From assembly GCA_027886185.1 (NCBI GenBank), contig WOAB01000606.1, positions 248,001 through 312,000 of the forward strand: DNA of 64,000 nucleotides. The letters are read 5' to 3'. Below, piece after piece: positions 23,501 to 35,000 of this stretch; position 1 is the stretch's first letter, and every line of letters starts with the position of its first letter. The position numbers were made by a program, and so were the translations under genes. Below the pieces are notes generated by a model. It made no database searches, was not told the origin of the DNA, and saw nothing but the letters and a program-made list of their open reading frames with translations. Source of the DNA: Rheum nobile (taxonomy: Eukaryota; Streptophyta; Magnoliopsida; Caryophyllales; Polygonaceae).

Positions 23501-24249
23501 GATAGTCGACTTCTCTTATTTTTCTTGTGTCCAGTAGGCTTATGACTTCGTCGTCGATGATTTTATTCCGCTCGGGGGCAAATTTCATGCGCTTCTGCTT
23601 TACAGGGGGGTGAGATGGATCTACATTTAATTTATGAGTAATAATGTTTGGAGATATCCCGACCATGTCTTCATGTGACCAAGCGAAGCAATCAACATTA
23701 GATCGGAGGAAATCCAATATTTGTTGTCTGGTCGAGTCGTTCAGGTCCGACTCGACCCTTACCGTTTGGTTTGGCTTTGAAGGATCTAGTGCGATCTCAT
23801 CGAGCTTTTCCATCTCTGGTTTGACGTATCGACTGGATCCTTCGCCGAGCTGTGATTGCTATGCGATCTTGGGCTCGACCGCGCTCTTCATGGAGGCGAC
23901 ATAGCATTCCTTGGCCATCCTCTGATCTCGTGAACTCCCCACTTGGTAAGGAACTTAATGATTTGATGGTACGTCCACCGCCTTCATCGCGTGTATCCAC
24001 GGCCTGCCAAGAATGCAGTTATGGGGAGATGAACAATCTAGGACTACAAATTTCACCTGTTGGTTTACTCCTCCGGCGTATGTCGTAAGAATGATTTCGC
24101 CAATAGTGTGCTTAACTTCGCCGCTGAATACGACTAGTGGAGTCAATTTTTTTATAAGATCATCTTCACCTAGACCCATCCCTTTGAGGGCGTCGAAGGT
24201 CAAGAGATTGGTCGAGCTTTCTGTGTCGATTAGTACTCTACGTATCAAA
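20519..24249 (-). pseudogene. pol of element C: protease, RT, two RNase H, integrase, degenerate
   Basis: Order on the minus strand: protease end (24249-23955), RT (23813-22850, motif VYIDDMLVKS), RT-linked RNase H (about 22850-22420), a second RNase H (ELHTDGASNARG ... NNEAEYEAL ... ADALANL, about 22290-21930), integrase zinc finger (HEGECGNH ... CDACQ, about 21560-21450), integrase core (21430-20900) and C-terminal domain to the stop at 20519-20521. The second RNase H domain is diagnostic of Tat. The protease active site reads DTE instead of DTG. RT and RNase H lie in different frames (indel near 22830), and the integrase core has a stop near 21256 and further frame breaks. The protease N-terminus is on the far side of B. 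Confidence 0.9.
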
Positions 24250-26756
24250 TGTAACACCCCCGATTTATATCGGTAGTGCCACACGCCAGTGACCTCAGAC
24301 ATTGCTGTCCGATGTCACCCAAGGCTTTAATCGGAACAATTAATCTTAAATAAACATGTTAAACAACGAAGGATTAAACAGCGGAAGACATTTTCATATA
24401 AACCTCAATACTTTTATTAAAAGATTTCTCCCCATACGAGAGGAGTGTTTTACAACAGAGTGAAATCCCAGCGGAAAACTTATAAATTACATAGCGAAAG
24501 ACTTTAAGAATAAACCTAATACATGACTAGGTTATAAAAATACATATTAAAGTAATACTTAATGATCTTGAAATACCGGCACTTAAATCTACGACTGCAA
24601 GTCTCTTCTTCAATTTGTTTACTTCGAGTCCTCGGAAACCGACCACTGATGTGCCGTATAGGACGGATGACACCAGCCAACCATGCAAGGAATAAAACCC
24701 GGTTGGTTAGTCTAATGAAAGACTATGCAAGGGTGAAAACAGATAGTTCTAGTGATCGTAACCATTTACTATCATTGTCCCTCGAATAACAACCGAAGGA
24801 ACGATATATAAACCGAAACTTTCACGGAATGATTAAGGTTTAGACATGCACTAAAAGAAGACTCCAAGGAATTGGGTCTTAAGGGAAACGTATGAAGAGA
24901 AGACTCCAAAAGATTGAGTCTTACGGGAAAGTATGACAAATGTTTGGGAACATTATAATTTCACACAAGCGTTTAAAAAGACTTGACCATTTGGGTCCAC
25001 GACCAACCTCACCGCGTAATGCGAATTCAGATTTGGAAGGAGGACTTACTCTAATCGAAGTCCAGGCGAGTTTCCAAGTTGTACTCCTCGCCCGAGGATA
25101 TATTAATTATGTGCATAATCGCACTTGTCTTATTTAATTCCAAAACGCATATTTACGTTATAAGCTTTTATCATATAAATATATCATCTCGAGTAACTAC
25201 GAAAGTTTACCATATCGAGTGACTACGAAAGTTTATGATCTCGAGTGACTACGAAAGTTTAACACAGGGTGACATTACGCCACCCAATGGCACTAGCAAG
25301 GTGCTGAACACTTCTTATCCTTACATGTGCGTAAGAAACAATGGGTCATGATCTGGAAAGCCTTAGAGAATTGTTATACTAATACTGAGTTATAAAGAAA
25401 CGATTAATCCTCATAAGGAATTAACGTTCCTACGAATACTCGTGTTAATCTAGCATTTAAGTTTATATTTAAATCCACAACAAAACCATTACGGTCATCA
25501 CAGATATAAGCATTGTTTCTAGCAATATATACAACCTATTATAATATCACATTTTAATCGTATCAAATATGTTCATCAAATCTGTTCCCAAACGAAAACA
25601 ATAGTTCACTCCTATTTAATTAACAGTTAAAAGCAATTGATAATTAATAGAATATGGAATGATTAAGCAAGAGCGAACCGCCACTTGCCTTAGACTAGAC
25701 GAACGATTGAGCGACGACGGGTTTCTAGGTCCGGAAAGGGAACGGGAACCGGATTACAGATTCCTACGGACAACGACCCCACAATGAAACCCTAGGTTAG
25801 ATTCGACACTAAACTATACGAATCTAAAGAATGACGAACGGAATCGAAAGATTGGAAGTCCCGACCGAGACCGGATCGCCCAAGGCCACGATCGCGATTG
25901 CTAAAGCAATCCGCGGTCGCGGCGGGCACTACCGCGGTCGCGGTCATCGAGGATGAATGTCCGCGAGCACTGGTGACAGCGGCCGCGAACGCGGCCGACA
26001 TTGTCACTGCCGCGGTCGCGGTAGTTCATAGCCGCGATCGCGGCTAAGAACTCCGGCGACCCAAAATGATAAAAACTCACCGGCGACGACTCGGAAGGGC
26101 TCGATTCGCGGCGGGTTCCACTCCTGGGCACCTTGCGCCTCCAATGCACTGCTCCTTGGCCACCACCACCTCCGTCAAGGGCTCCGGCGACTCCTCAAGA
26201 ATTCCGGCGAGAGCTCGAACTCCGGCGACAGGCCCCTTGGGAGAGAGATCGGGATTTGGAGTGCTCTCAACCCTCCGAATCGACTCCCATTTATAGGCCA
26301 AGGAGAGAGAGCAGCCTGACAAGATCAACGATGGAGCGAGGGATCGGCGACGACGACGAGCACGTGGCTCGCATGCCCGACTGTGCCCTCTGCACATTTC
26401 CGCGGTCGCGGTGGGCTCTGCCGCGGTCGCAGAAAATTCAAAGCCCAGCTCCTCTGGGAGCTATTATTCCACGGTCGCAAAAATTCTTCCGCGGTCGCGG
26501 AATTGCCCTTTTCGCGTCTGTTTACTCGGGAAAAGGTTTGGCATGGGTTTAAAATCCCAGATCTTAAATATTTTTACCCAAACAAATATTTTAAGCCCCA
26601 AAAATACGTCGAATGTATTTTATACCTCTCAGGGAAATAATACAGAGATCGAACACGAGCTACAGAAATTCCGAACTTCGCCTAACGCGTCCCGAATAAT
26701 TGACGAGGGTTTGGGAAAATACCCAAATACCCTTACTAAAAATGAGGGGTATTACA
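24250..26756 (-). repeat. 3' LTR of element B (2507 bp)
   Basis: Plus-strand ends TGTAACACCCCCGATT... and ...GAGGGGTATTACA. Aligns with 42612-45785. TATA candidate TATAAATG on the minus strand at 26288-26295. The near-perfect 30-bp palindrome at 26023-26052 has one mismatched pair. Confidence 0.9.
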
Positions 26757-28055
26757 TCACTACCCCCTTAAAATAAGTTTCGACCCCGAAACTTGCATCG
26801 CTAAACTAATGGGACCTGATTCACCATAATCTCACTACCTGATCTTAACTTCCATAATCATTGCATCCATATACTTGCTTCTAGAAAACGATCTAATTCC
26901 TTAACCATATCATTGTATCACATAGCCTACTTCCACGTACTATTTTGTACTAACTCATGACCATCCTCAAAGTCATAATTATCTTAGGATAATCGTCTCC
27001 CAAAATCATCGCACTAGTCCCGCTATACCTTAAGCATGAGAATACACAGATTCCCCTTTCCTCTTTCTCTAAACTTCTCTCCAAGTATAAAACCTCTCTT
27101 CCTTAAGTCGATATCCTTAAATAAATTTGGTTTCCGAAACCTGTACCACCAAAAAAAAATTGAACTATTTACTCGATCATGATTCTTCTCACAACATACT
27201 GCCTGCTTTCCTTTCTCTTACTAGAACAGAAGTGATCATTCACAAGATTACCATTGTCTCGCTCAGAGTATCCAATACAATCTCCAATATAACCTCATTG
27301 TTATGACTTATTCCTCCTAAAGACCTTGATGTCCTTAATTGGGAGAATACAACATCTTTCTACTAACTTCCTTTCGACAATCCAATCCTCAAGTACACTT
27401 GATATCATCTACAAACTTACTTTATGCCACACTATCGACCTTTAAAATCGTAACAACTTTTACCGGTCGAGTTTGCTATTCACCCAAAAATCCTTAGGCA
27501 ATCAGTTGTCCTCATGCGATTTATTATCCCAAATCGAGCACCCTTTTGCTTTACGGATATTTACCATTTATCTAAGATTAATTTAACGTATTCCTTATTC
27601 AATCTCTAACTTAAACCTTTAAGGTTCCTTAACTTTCTCCAAACATAATCACAATACCTTTATTCCTATGTTCCTCAAAACGAATCACATGAGACATTAC
27701 TCCTATATCCTTAAGGTACCATCCTGATAAATGATTCATTATCAACCGCATCAGTCACTTCTATCCGGATCCTTTAATAACTTTATACGAGTAACGCATG
27801 CTACCTTACTCCTTATGCGCACATAGACAATTCTCTCCACTAAATCCTTTAATTTATCGGAATCATCAACATAATATATCCTCAAACTGTAATCTTTCCA
27901 TTTAAGTGGCCTCTTTCTAACACAGTAACTTCACAACTTAATCTTCTCAAAAGAATTGCACCAAAAGCCTTATAACTGACATACTCGCATAAAATCCAAT
28001 ATCAAACCTTACAAGTATCATAACTCCTTATTCCCTGATCGTACAACCTACCAAT
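26757..28055 (-). other. Element B internal region, left half: purine tract and non-coding DNA
   Basis: The first 20 bases on the minus strand read TTATTTTAAGGGGGTAGTGA against the LTR, a clear polypurine tract. Next comes a GTTTCGGGGTCGAAAC segment shared with the pol 3' ends of A and D. The remaining 1.2 kb is AT-rich with no frame above 60 codons and no trace of RT or integrase. CCAAT at 28051-28055 is the left target duplication of A. Confidence 0.75.
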
Positions 28056-28303
28056 TGTAATACCCCTCATTTTTAGTCAGGGTATTTGGGTAATTTACTT
28101 AACCCTCGTTCTGTGATCGTATCGTTTTTGGAGAGGTTCGGATTTCTGTATCGAGATTTATCTCTGTAAAATCCCCTGAGTGATATAAAATACATTCGAC
28201 GTATTTTTCGGGGCTTAGAATATTTGTTTGGGTACAAATATATTTAATCCGGGGTTTGAAACCCACGCCAAACCTTTCCCCGGGAAAACAGACGCGGAAA
28301 AGG

Positions 28304-28360
28304 CATTTCCGCGACCGCGGCAGCATTTCCGCGACCGCGGCAGCATTTCCGCGACCGCGG
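28304..28360 (+). repeat. Three copies of a 20-bp GC-rich unit in the 5' LTR only
   Basis: CATTTCCGCGACCGCGGCAG is repeated at 28304 and 28324, with a partial copy at 28344. The 3' LTR has a single copy (from about 37131), so this expanded after insertion or was lost from the other LTR. Confidence 0.9.
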
Positions 28361-28516
28361 AAATGTGGGTTTCAGAAGGGCTAGGCACAGGAATTTTCCG
28401 CGACCGCGGAAAACTCCAACACGCCAATGTCGCGTCGTCTGAATCCTCGTCGTTCGTGCCATCGTTGATCTTCTGGCTCGCCGTTGATCTGGGTTGGGAG
28501 AGATCTTCCTTTGGCC

Positions 28517-28524
28517 TATAAAAG
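28517..28524 (+). promoter_or_regulatory. TATA box of element A LTR promoter
   Basis: TATAAAAG in GGCCTATAAAAGGAGC. The same context is kept in the 3' LTR (about 37303) and in G. Confidence 0.7.
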
Positions 28525-30409
28525 GAGCTCGATCTGGAGGTTGAAGGGCACTCCAATCTGAAATCACACTCTTCCTCTCTCGTTTTCTTGCTTGCCGGAA
28601 GATGAAGCTCTCGCCGAAATCTTCAAGCTATCGCCGGAGCTCTTGTTGGAGGTGGTGGTGCTCTCAAGGTGGTGCATTGGAGGTGCAAGGTGCCCAGGAG
28701 TCGAGCCCCATCCGAATCGAGCCCCGTCGCGTCGCCCCCGGTGAGATTTCTCCCATTCTGAGTCGCCGGAGTTCATGTCCGCGACCGCGGCTGTGACATA
28801 GGCGACCGCGTTCGCGGCCGCTGTCATCTGTGCTCGCGGACACTCATCCTCGATGACCGCGACCGCAGCAGTGCCCACCGCGACCGCGGATTGCCTGGGC
28901 AATCGCGATCGTCGCTTTGGGCTTGTCGGTCTCGGTCGGGGCCTTCGTTCCTTCGATTTGGTTCGTTCCTTCTTCTATTCGTATCATTTTAAATGTCGAA
29001 TCTAACCTAGGGTTTCATTATGGGTCGTTCCGTAGGAGTCTGTAATCCGACATCTGTTCCCGTTCCGGACCCAAAAACCCGTCTTCGCCAATCGTTCGTC
29101 TAATCTAAGGCAAGTGGCAGTTCTCTCTTGCTTATCATTCCATATTTCTATTAATTATCAATTGCTTTAATTGTTAATTAAATGGGATGAATATTGTTTT
29201 CGTTGGGAACAGTTTTGATAAACGTATATGATACGATTAAAAGAAATATTATAATAGGTTGTATATATTGCTAGAAACAACGCTATTATATCTGTTATTA
29301 CCATGATGGTATTGATGTGGACTATTGTGTGATCTGAACTGTTTAGTTAGAACGAGTATTCGTAGGAACGCTATGTACCTTGCGAGGTCTAGTTGTTTCT
29401 TTATAACTGGTGCTAGGAGGATTTTTCCCAGTACTCTCTCTGGTCATGACCTTGCCCTTACTCAGGGTAGGTGCACACAGCTGGTGCCAATTCTCGGGAT
29501 TTATTCCCTTCAATATCTCTCGCGATGAGATAATATATAAAAGCTTATAACGTGAATGTACACTTTGTCACTAAAATAAGATAAGTGTCGCTATGCACAT
29601 AATTAATGAACCTTGGGCGAGAAGTACAACTTGGAAACTCGTCTAACTTCGACTAAAGTAAGTCCTCCTTCCAAATCTGAATTCGCATTACGCGGTGAGA
29701 TTGATCGTGGACCCAAATGGGCAAGTCTTTTTAAACGCTTGTGTGAAACTTTAATGTTCCCGAACACTTTTCATACTTTTCGATAAGACTCAATCTCTTG
29801 GAGTCTTCTCTTCATATGTTTCCTTTAGACTCGATCTTTAAGAGTCTTCTCTTTATCATTATTCTTTGAATCATTCTGTAGAGGTATTGAGGTTTACTAT
29901 CGTCATCGGCTTTCATTCGAGAAGCGATGGGTCTAACCTAATACGCCTACCTTAGAACCTTTCTGTTTTACCCTTGCATAGTCTTTCATTAGACTAACCA
30001 ACCGGGTTTTATTCCTTGCATGGTTGGCTGGTGTCATCCGTCTCATATGGCACATCAGGTAAACTCCCGTTACGTGAAGGCTAGAAACGACGATGAAGGC
30101 AGATGGAGTTTTTAAGAGTTTTTATCAAGGTTGAGATCCTAGGCGGGTGATCGCTCCGATCAAGACATTTTTGTTATTTATTTAAAAAGACTTCCGCTGT
30201 ATTGAAACATATTATGTATTTTGGTTGTATTTGGAATTATGGATGTAATTCCGAGACTTTGATTTAATCAAATGTTATGATATTTCGTATTAAATGTTGT
30301 TTTATGATTTGTATAAATTGGTTTAGCATTGGGTGGCTTCGGATGTGGAATCTGAGGTCACTGGCGGTAATACTTTCAAGGTTATATATATTTGGGGGTG
30401 TTACAAATC

Positions 30410-30422
30410 TGGTATCAGAGCC
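30410..30422 (+). promoter_or_regulatory. Primer-binding site of element A (initiator Met tRNA)
   Basis: TGGTATCAGAGCC, a full match to the complement of the initiator tRNA-Met 3' end, four bases after the LTR. Confidence 0.93.
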
Positions 30423-30717
30423 GATTTTTTTTTAAAAAGACGGGTTTAAAATGTGTTACTGGAAACATTTTTTTTTTGGGCAGGGATTTAAAAAACGTTT
30501 TACTAGGAACAAAACTTTTATAAACCATTTACTCGTTTTGAACTTTTTTTTTTTCTCATTCAAATTATTTTTGAATTTCCAAATAAAATCATACTTTACT
30601 AAAAACGTGTCGCTTGACAAACTCTGTCGTTCTAGTCGTGCCTTCTTTCCAGTCTGATATAGTAAGTTCGCTTCTATATTTAGAAAGACTAATCCTTTTC
30701 TCGTCGCCCCGCAGACT

Positions 30718-31812
30718 ATGGGTGTATTCATCTCTCACTAGAGGAACCCGAAAGAAGCCGAGGTGGCCCTGCCATCTCCAGTAAGGCTAGAGTTCCCGGT
30801 TCCCCCGCCATGCTTTGAGGCCGGGGAGCCCAATAGTCCACCCGAGGAGGTGAAGACCGTACTCGAAGTGTCGGTGGTGTTGGTGTCTGTTAGGGCCGAG
30901 GTTCCCGGGTTGGAGCCGGAAGCGGACCCAAGGGAAGACACAGAGGAAGAGGAGGAGTCGGCGCAGTACCTTGGAGGGTACTACGACGACGACTTTGAAA
31001 TCGATTAAGATCCGGAGGAGGATCCCGAGGAGGATCCAGAAGAGGATCCCGAGGAGGATCCAGAAGAGGATCCCGAGGAGGATCCGGAAGAGGATCCTGA
31101 AGAAGACCCAGAGGAAGACCCGGAGATGGAATTTATCCTTCCAAGTTTGGTGTCGCCATTTGAGCGGGAGTATTCGCCATTTTCCCCTGCCGCTTGGGAG
31201 ACACTTAGTGGTGAAAATACCGCCAGGAGGAGGCCAGTGATGAGTCCTGACTCGCGACCGGTGTTTCGCCAGAGTTAGATGGCTTCCTCTGAAGAGCGTC
31301 GCCTAGTGGACGAGGTGGTTGAGCATACTCGCTTGAGGGCAAGGCCGTAGGAGTCGATGGATACACCGAGGGTGGTCCCGACTCAGTAGGCTAGGCCAAG
31401 GCCCCGAGTACTGGAGGAACGATTGGAGGAATGGTCGAACGTCCTGTACGACATGGAGGAGAGGACGTACGAGGCTGAGGTCGGTCTCTCCCAAATGCTT
31501 GTGGACGTCCGCGAACTCCAGGAGTATATCCGCCAAGCATAATTGCTACTTGACCCTTTATATGAGGTGAACAGGGCAGACTTCCAACCAGGATTTCTGG
31601 AAGAGGTTTGCCAATCACCGGGATCTAATGGGGCTGGACCAAGTGTTCTCGTTCCTAGAGAAAGGCCGAGGGCACCGAGGCCGAGGGATGAGCCGTGTGC
31701 TCCAGGGCCGAGTAGGTCAAGAAGTCTGACACCAGACTCCGATGGTGAACCCCGTGCGAAGAAGCAGTGCATGAGAGTTCCCGATTATTTGAAGTGTTTC
31801 AAGGCGCCATGA
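30718..31812 (+). pseudogene. ORF0 of element A: acidic EDPE-repeat accessory protein (about 364 codons)
   Basis: Runs in a single frame from ATG 30718 to TGA 31810-31812, with no net frameshift but several in-frame stops: after ISH near the start, after FEID at 31006-31008, before MASSEE (31276-31278) and in the helical part. Order: N-terminal part rich in Pro and Glu; a 12-bp codon repeat giving EDPE units (about 31011-31130); a short aromatic patch; a helical domain (LEERLEEWSNVLYDMEERT); the shared block ADFQPGFL; a basic PRER/RPRD stretch; the end FKAP. Same order in D and G. Sits between primer site and gag. Function unknown; no match I can name. Confidence 0.75.
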
Positions 31813-32057
31813 TTAGGCCAGTGCCGAGTTTGGTAGTTTCTTTTCTAGTATTTTAGTGTTCGTTTTGATAAGCATGGTAGTCTCTGAGCAATTTTGTCTT
31901 GCCGCTCGGGAGATTCCTTTTGTAACCCTTTCAAACTCAGTTTGAGTTCATCAATGAAAATTTACCAAGTTTGATCTATTCTAAGTTGACTTTATACGTT
32001 GTACATATTGGAATGTTATTAATATTATAAAGTACTTGGAATTTGATCGGTAAACAG

Positions 32058-35000
32058 ATGGTAAACACAAGGAATACCATTCGTATTGGTGTTGGGCCAA
32101 GCAATGACCCCAGACCAAATGTGAGGAATGTCGCAAACCCTTTGGATGAGAACGAGTCAGTTTCTCACAACAATCCGGGGAGCAATGACCAAGTTCCGGT
32201 CAACGCTCCAGTAGTGTTTGACGCTGCGATAATTGAGGCTATTCGGGGGATTGTGATGCAAGCAGTCACCGATATCATACGACCAATCACGCCTCAGGCA
32301 CAAGGTGTGCCAATTCCTCCTGTGGTTCCGAGATTCGAGGAGCCAGCTATCCATGTACCTCATGAGGAAGTTGTCAGGAACAGAGGAAACTATGGCCGGG
32401 CACTGAAAGCCATAAGCTCTATGAGGCCTGATAGCTATGATGGAAAGGGAGAGCCAGTCCGGGTGGCATATTGGTTCTCGCACATGGAGCGATTGTTCCG
32501 CAATGTCGAGTGCACAGAGGATGAGAAGGTGCACATTGCTTCCCTTCAACTGAAGGAGGTGGCTAGCGAGTGGTGGGAAAGCACCGGTCTAGCTGATCAC
32601 CCTGGATTGAACTAGGGAATGTTCAAGGCGAAGATGACTGATCGATTCTTTTTCCGAGCTATGAGGGAAGAGAAGCATAAGGAGTTTCTCTATCCAAGGA
32701 CGGATGGATTAAAAGTGACTGAGCTTGCGGCCAAGTTCAATCACTTGTTATAGTACGTTGGGCCGGAAGTGTCCAGTGATGAGCAGAAAATCTGGCATTT
32801 CCATGAGTGGATGAATCCAGACATTAAGCCACTGATGGTGCGCCACGGATGCTCTACTCTGGAGCAGTATGTGGACGCTGTGTACAAGTTGGAGGTGACT
32901 CTGGAGGAGTCAGCGAAGAAGCGCAATCGCCAGAGGCCAGCACAGAGCCAGCCTCAGGCGAGTGGGTTCAATCGACCCGCGCCACCGTCTAATTTTGCCA
33001 AGTCTGGCCGAGCTAGAATGGAGATGACTCATGGAGGGTCTACACAACTTTCGGGTCAAGGCAAGAATCTGATCCAGTGCTACAGCTGTGGTACACTCGA
33101 GCACAAGAGCAATGAGTGTCTGAAGGAAAGGAAGACGTGCTTTGACTACGGGAAGGTGGGCCACTTGCAGTCATTCTGTCCGCAAAGGAGGCAGAAAAGA
33201 GCTGAGTCACAACAAGGGTCTGTTAATCATAACAACCGACCTAGATTCAGACCAGTGGAGGCTCTTAGTCCTTCAACACAGACAATTGTGCAGAACAAGG
33301 GGAAAGCCCCAGCTGCTTCAGGAGGTCAAGGTCAGCGACTCTACGAGATGCATGAGGCAGATGGACCAAATGCTCCTACTGCTCAAGGTACTCTATACCT
33401 TCATTCTACTTCTGTGTGTATATTGTTTGATTTGGGTGCTACCCATTCTTTCATTTCGGAAAGTTGTGTCAGTAAGCTAGGCTTAGTATGCAACGAGGCT
33501 TGTGAGGCTTTCGTAGTCAATCTTCCCAATGGTGAACAATTGGTTGGAACCAAGCGTCTGTCAGAATTTCCGATTACCATCCAGGGTAAGAAGTTCGAAG
33601 CAGATTTGATATGTATAGCCATGGCTCCATATGACATTATTCTCGGTATGGATTGGCTGACACGTCATGGGGCGGTGATCGATTTCAGCTCTAGGATTGT
33701 GACAGTGTCATCTGGGGGCCAGTTCGTATGCAAATTCAAGGGTCGCAATGATGTTGATAACGGCAAGCTCATCAATGCGATGGCTGTGTTTAAGCTATTT
33801 CGACAAGGATGTGTCGGGTACCTGTGCTACCTGGACGAGCCCAAGAAAGATGAGCCTTCAATTCTAGGTATTCCGGTCATTTGTGAGTTTTCGGATGTCT
33901 TTCCGGAAGAGATTCCTAGTTTACCCCCGAGTCGTGACGTGGAGTTTACAATCGATCTCGAGCCTGGTACCGCGCTAATATCCAAGGCATCGTATCGGAT
34001 GACTCTAGTAGAGATGCGAGAGTTGAAGAAGCAACTCGAGGACCTTCTTGACAAAGGTTACATAAGGCTGAGCGCATCACCTTGGGGCGCTCCTGTATTG
34101 TTCGTCAAGAAGAAGGATGGATCGTTCCGACTTTGTATTGACTATCGAGAGTTGAATAAAGTCACGATCAAGAACAAGTATCCGTTGCCAAGGATTGATG
34201 ATCTGTTGGATCAATTGCAAGGAGCAAAAGTCCTTTCCAAGATCGATCTGAGATCTGGTTACCATCAGCTCAGGATTCGTGAGGAAGATATTCCGAGGAC
34301 TGCTTTCCAGACGAGGTATGGCCACTACGAGTTCGTAGTCATGCCATTTGGACTTACTAATGCTCCAGCAGTTTTCATGGATCTGATGCATCGATGTTTC
34401 CACCAATATCTGGATAAGTTCGTGGTAGTCTTCATCGACGATATTTTGATCTATTCCCGGAGTGAGGAGGCTCACGAGGAACATCTTCGAATCACCTTGT
34501 CAGTCCTTAGACAGAATAGGTTGTATGCAAAGTTGTCTAAGTGTGACTTCTGGATCAAAGAAGTGGCTTTCTTAGGCCATGTGATCAATGAGAATGGGGT
34601 TATGGTTGATCCCCAGAAGATTGAAGCGGTAGCCGACTGGAAGCGGCCTCGGAATGTGAAGGAGGTGCGCAGTTTCTTAGGACTTGCTGGATATTATAGA
34701 CGGTTCGTAGAGGGATTTTTCAAAATTGCTCTACCTATGACCGGTTTGCTCCGCAAGGTCCACAAGAAGTTTGTCTGGGATGACAAGTGTGAGGCCAGTT
34801 TTCAAAAACTGAAGAAGTGTCTGACCTCTGCACCAGTTTTGCCGCTACCGAAAGGGAATGATGGTTATGTGGTCTATAGTGATGCTTCAAAGAATGGGTT
34901 AGGGTGCGTACTGATGCAGAAAGGAAAAGTTATTGCGTACGCATCTCGACAATTGAAAACCTATGAAGCAAACTATCCAACGCATGATCTGGAGTTAGCA

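Larger units (their letters stand above)
28056..30405 (+). repeat. 5' LTR of element A (2350 bp)
   Basis: TG...CA ends. The TATA box at 28517-28524 would put U3 at roughly the first 490 bp. It carries the complete central region that the 3' LTR lacks (29528-29924). Confidence 0.93.

Noticed and set aside
28099..28902. Overlapping minus-strand frames of 75-113 codons in the 5' LTR of A, repeated in its 3' LTR
   Set aside because: LTR-internal and antisense to the element; arises from CCGCGG-type repeats and carries no domain.
30456..30731. 91-codon minus frame at the ORF0 leader
   Set aside because: Lys/Phe-rich reading of T-runs between primer site and ORF0; not conserved in G or D.
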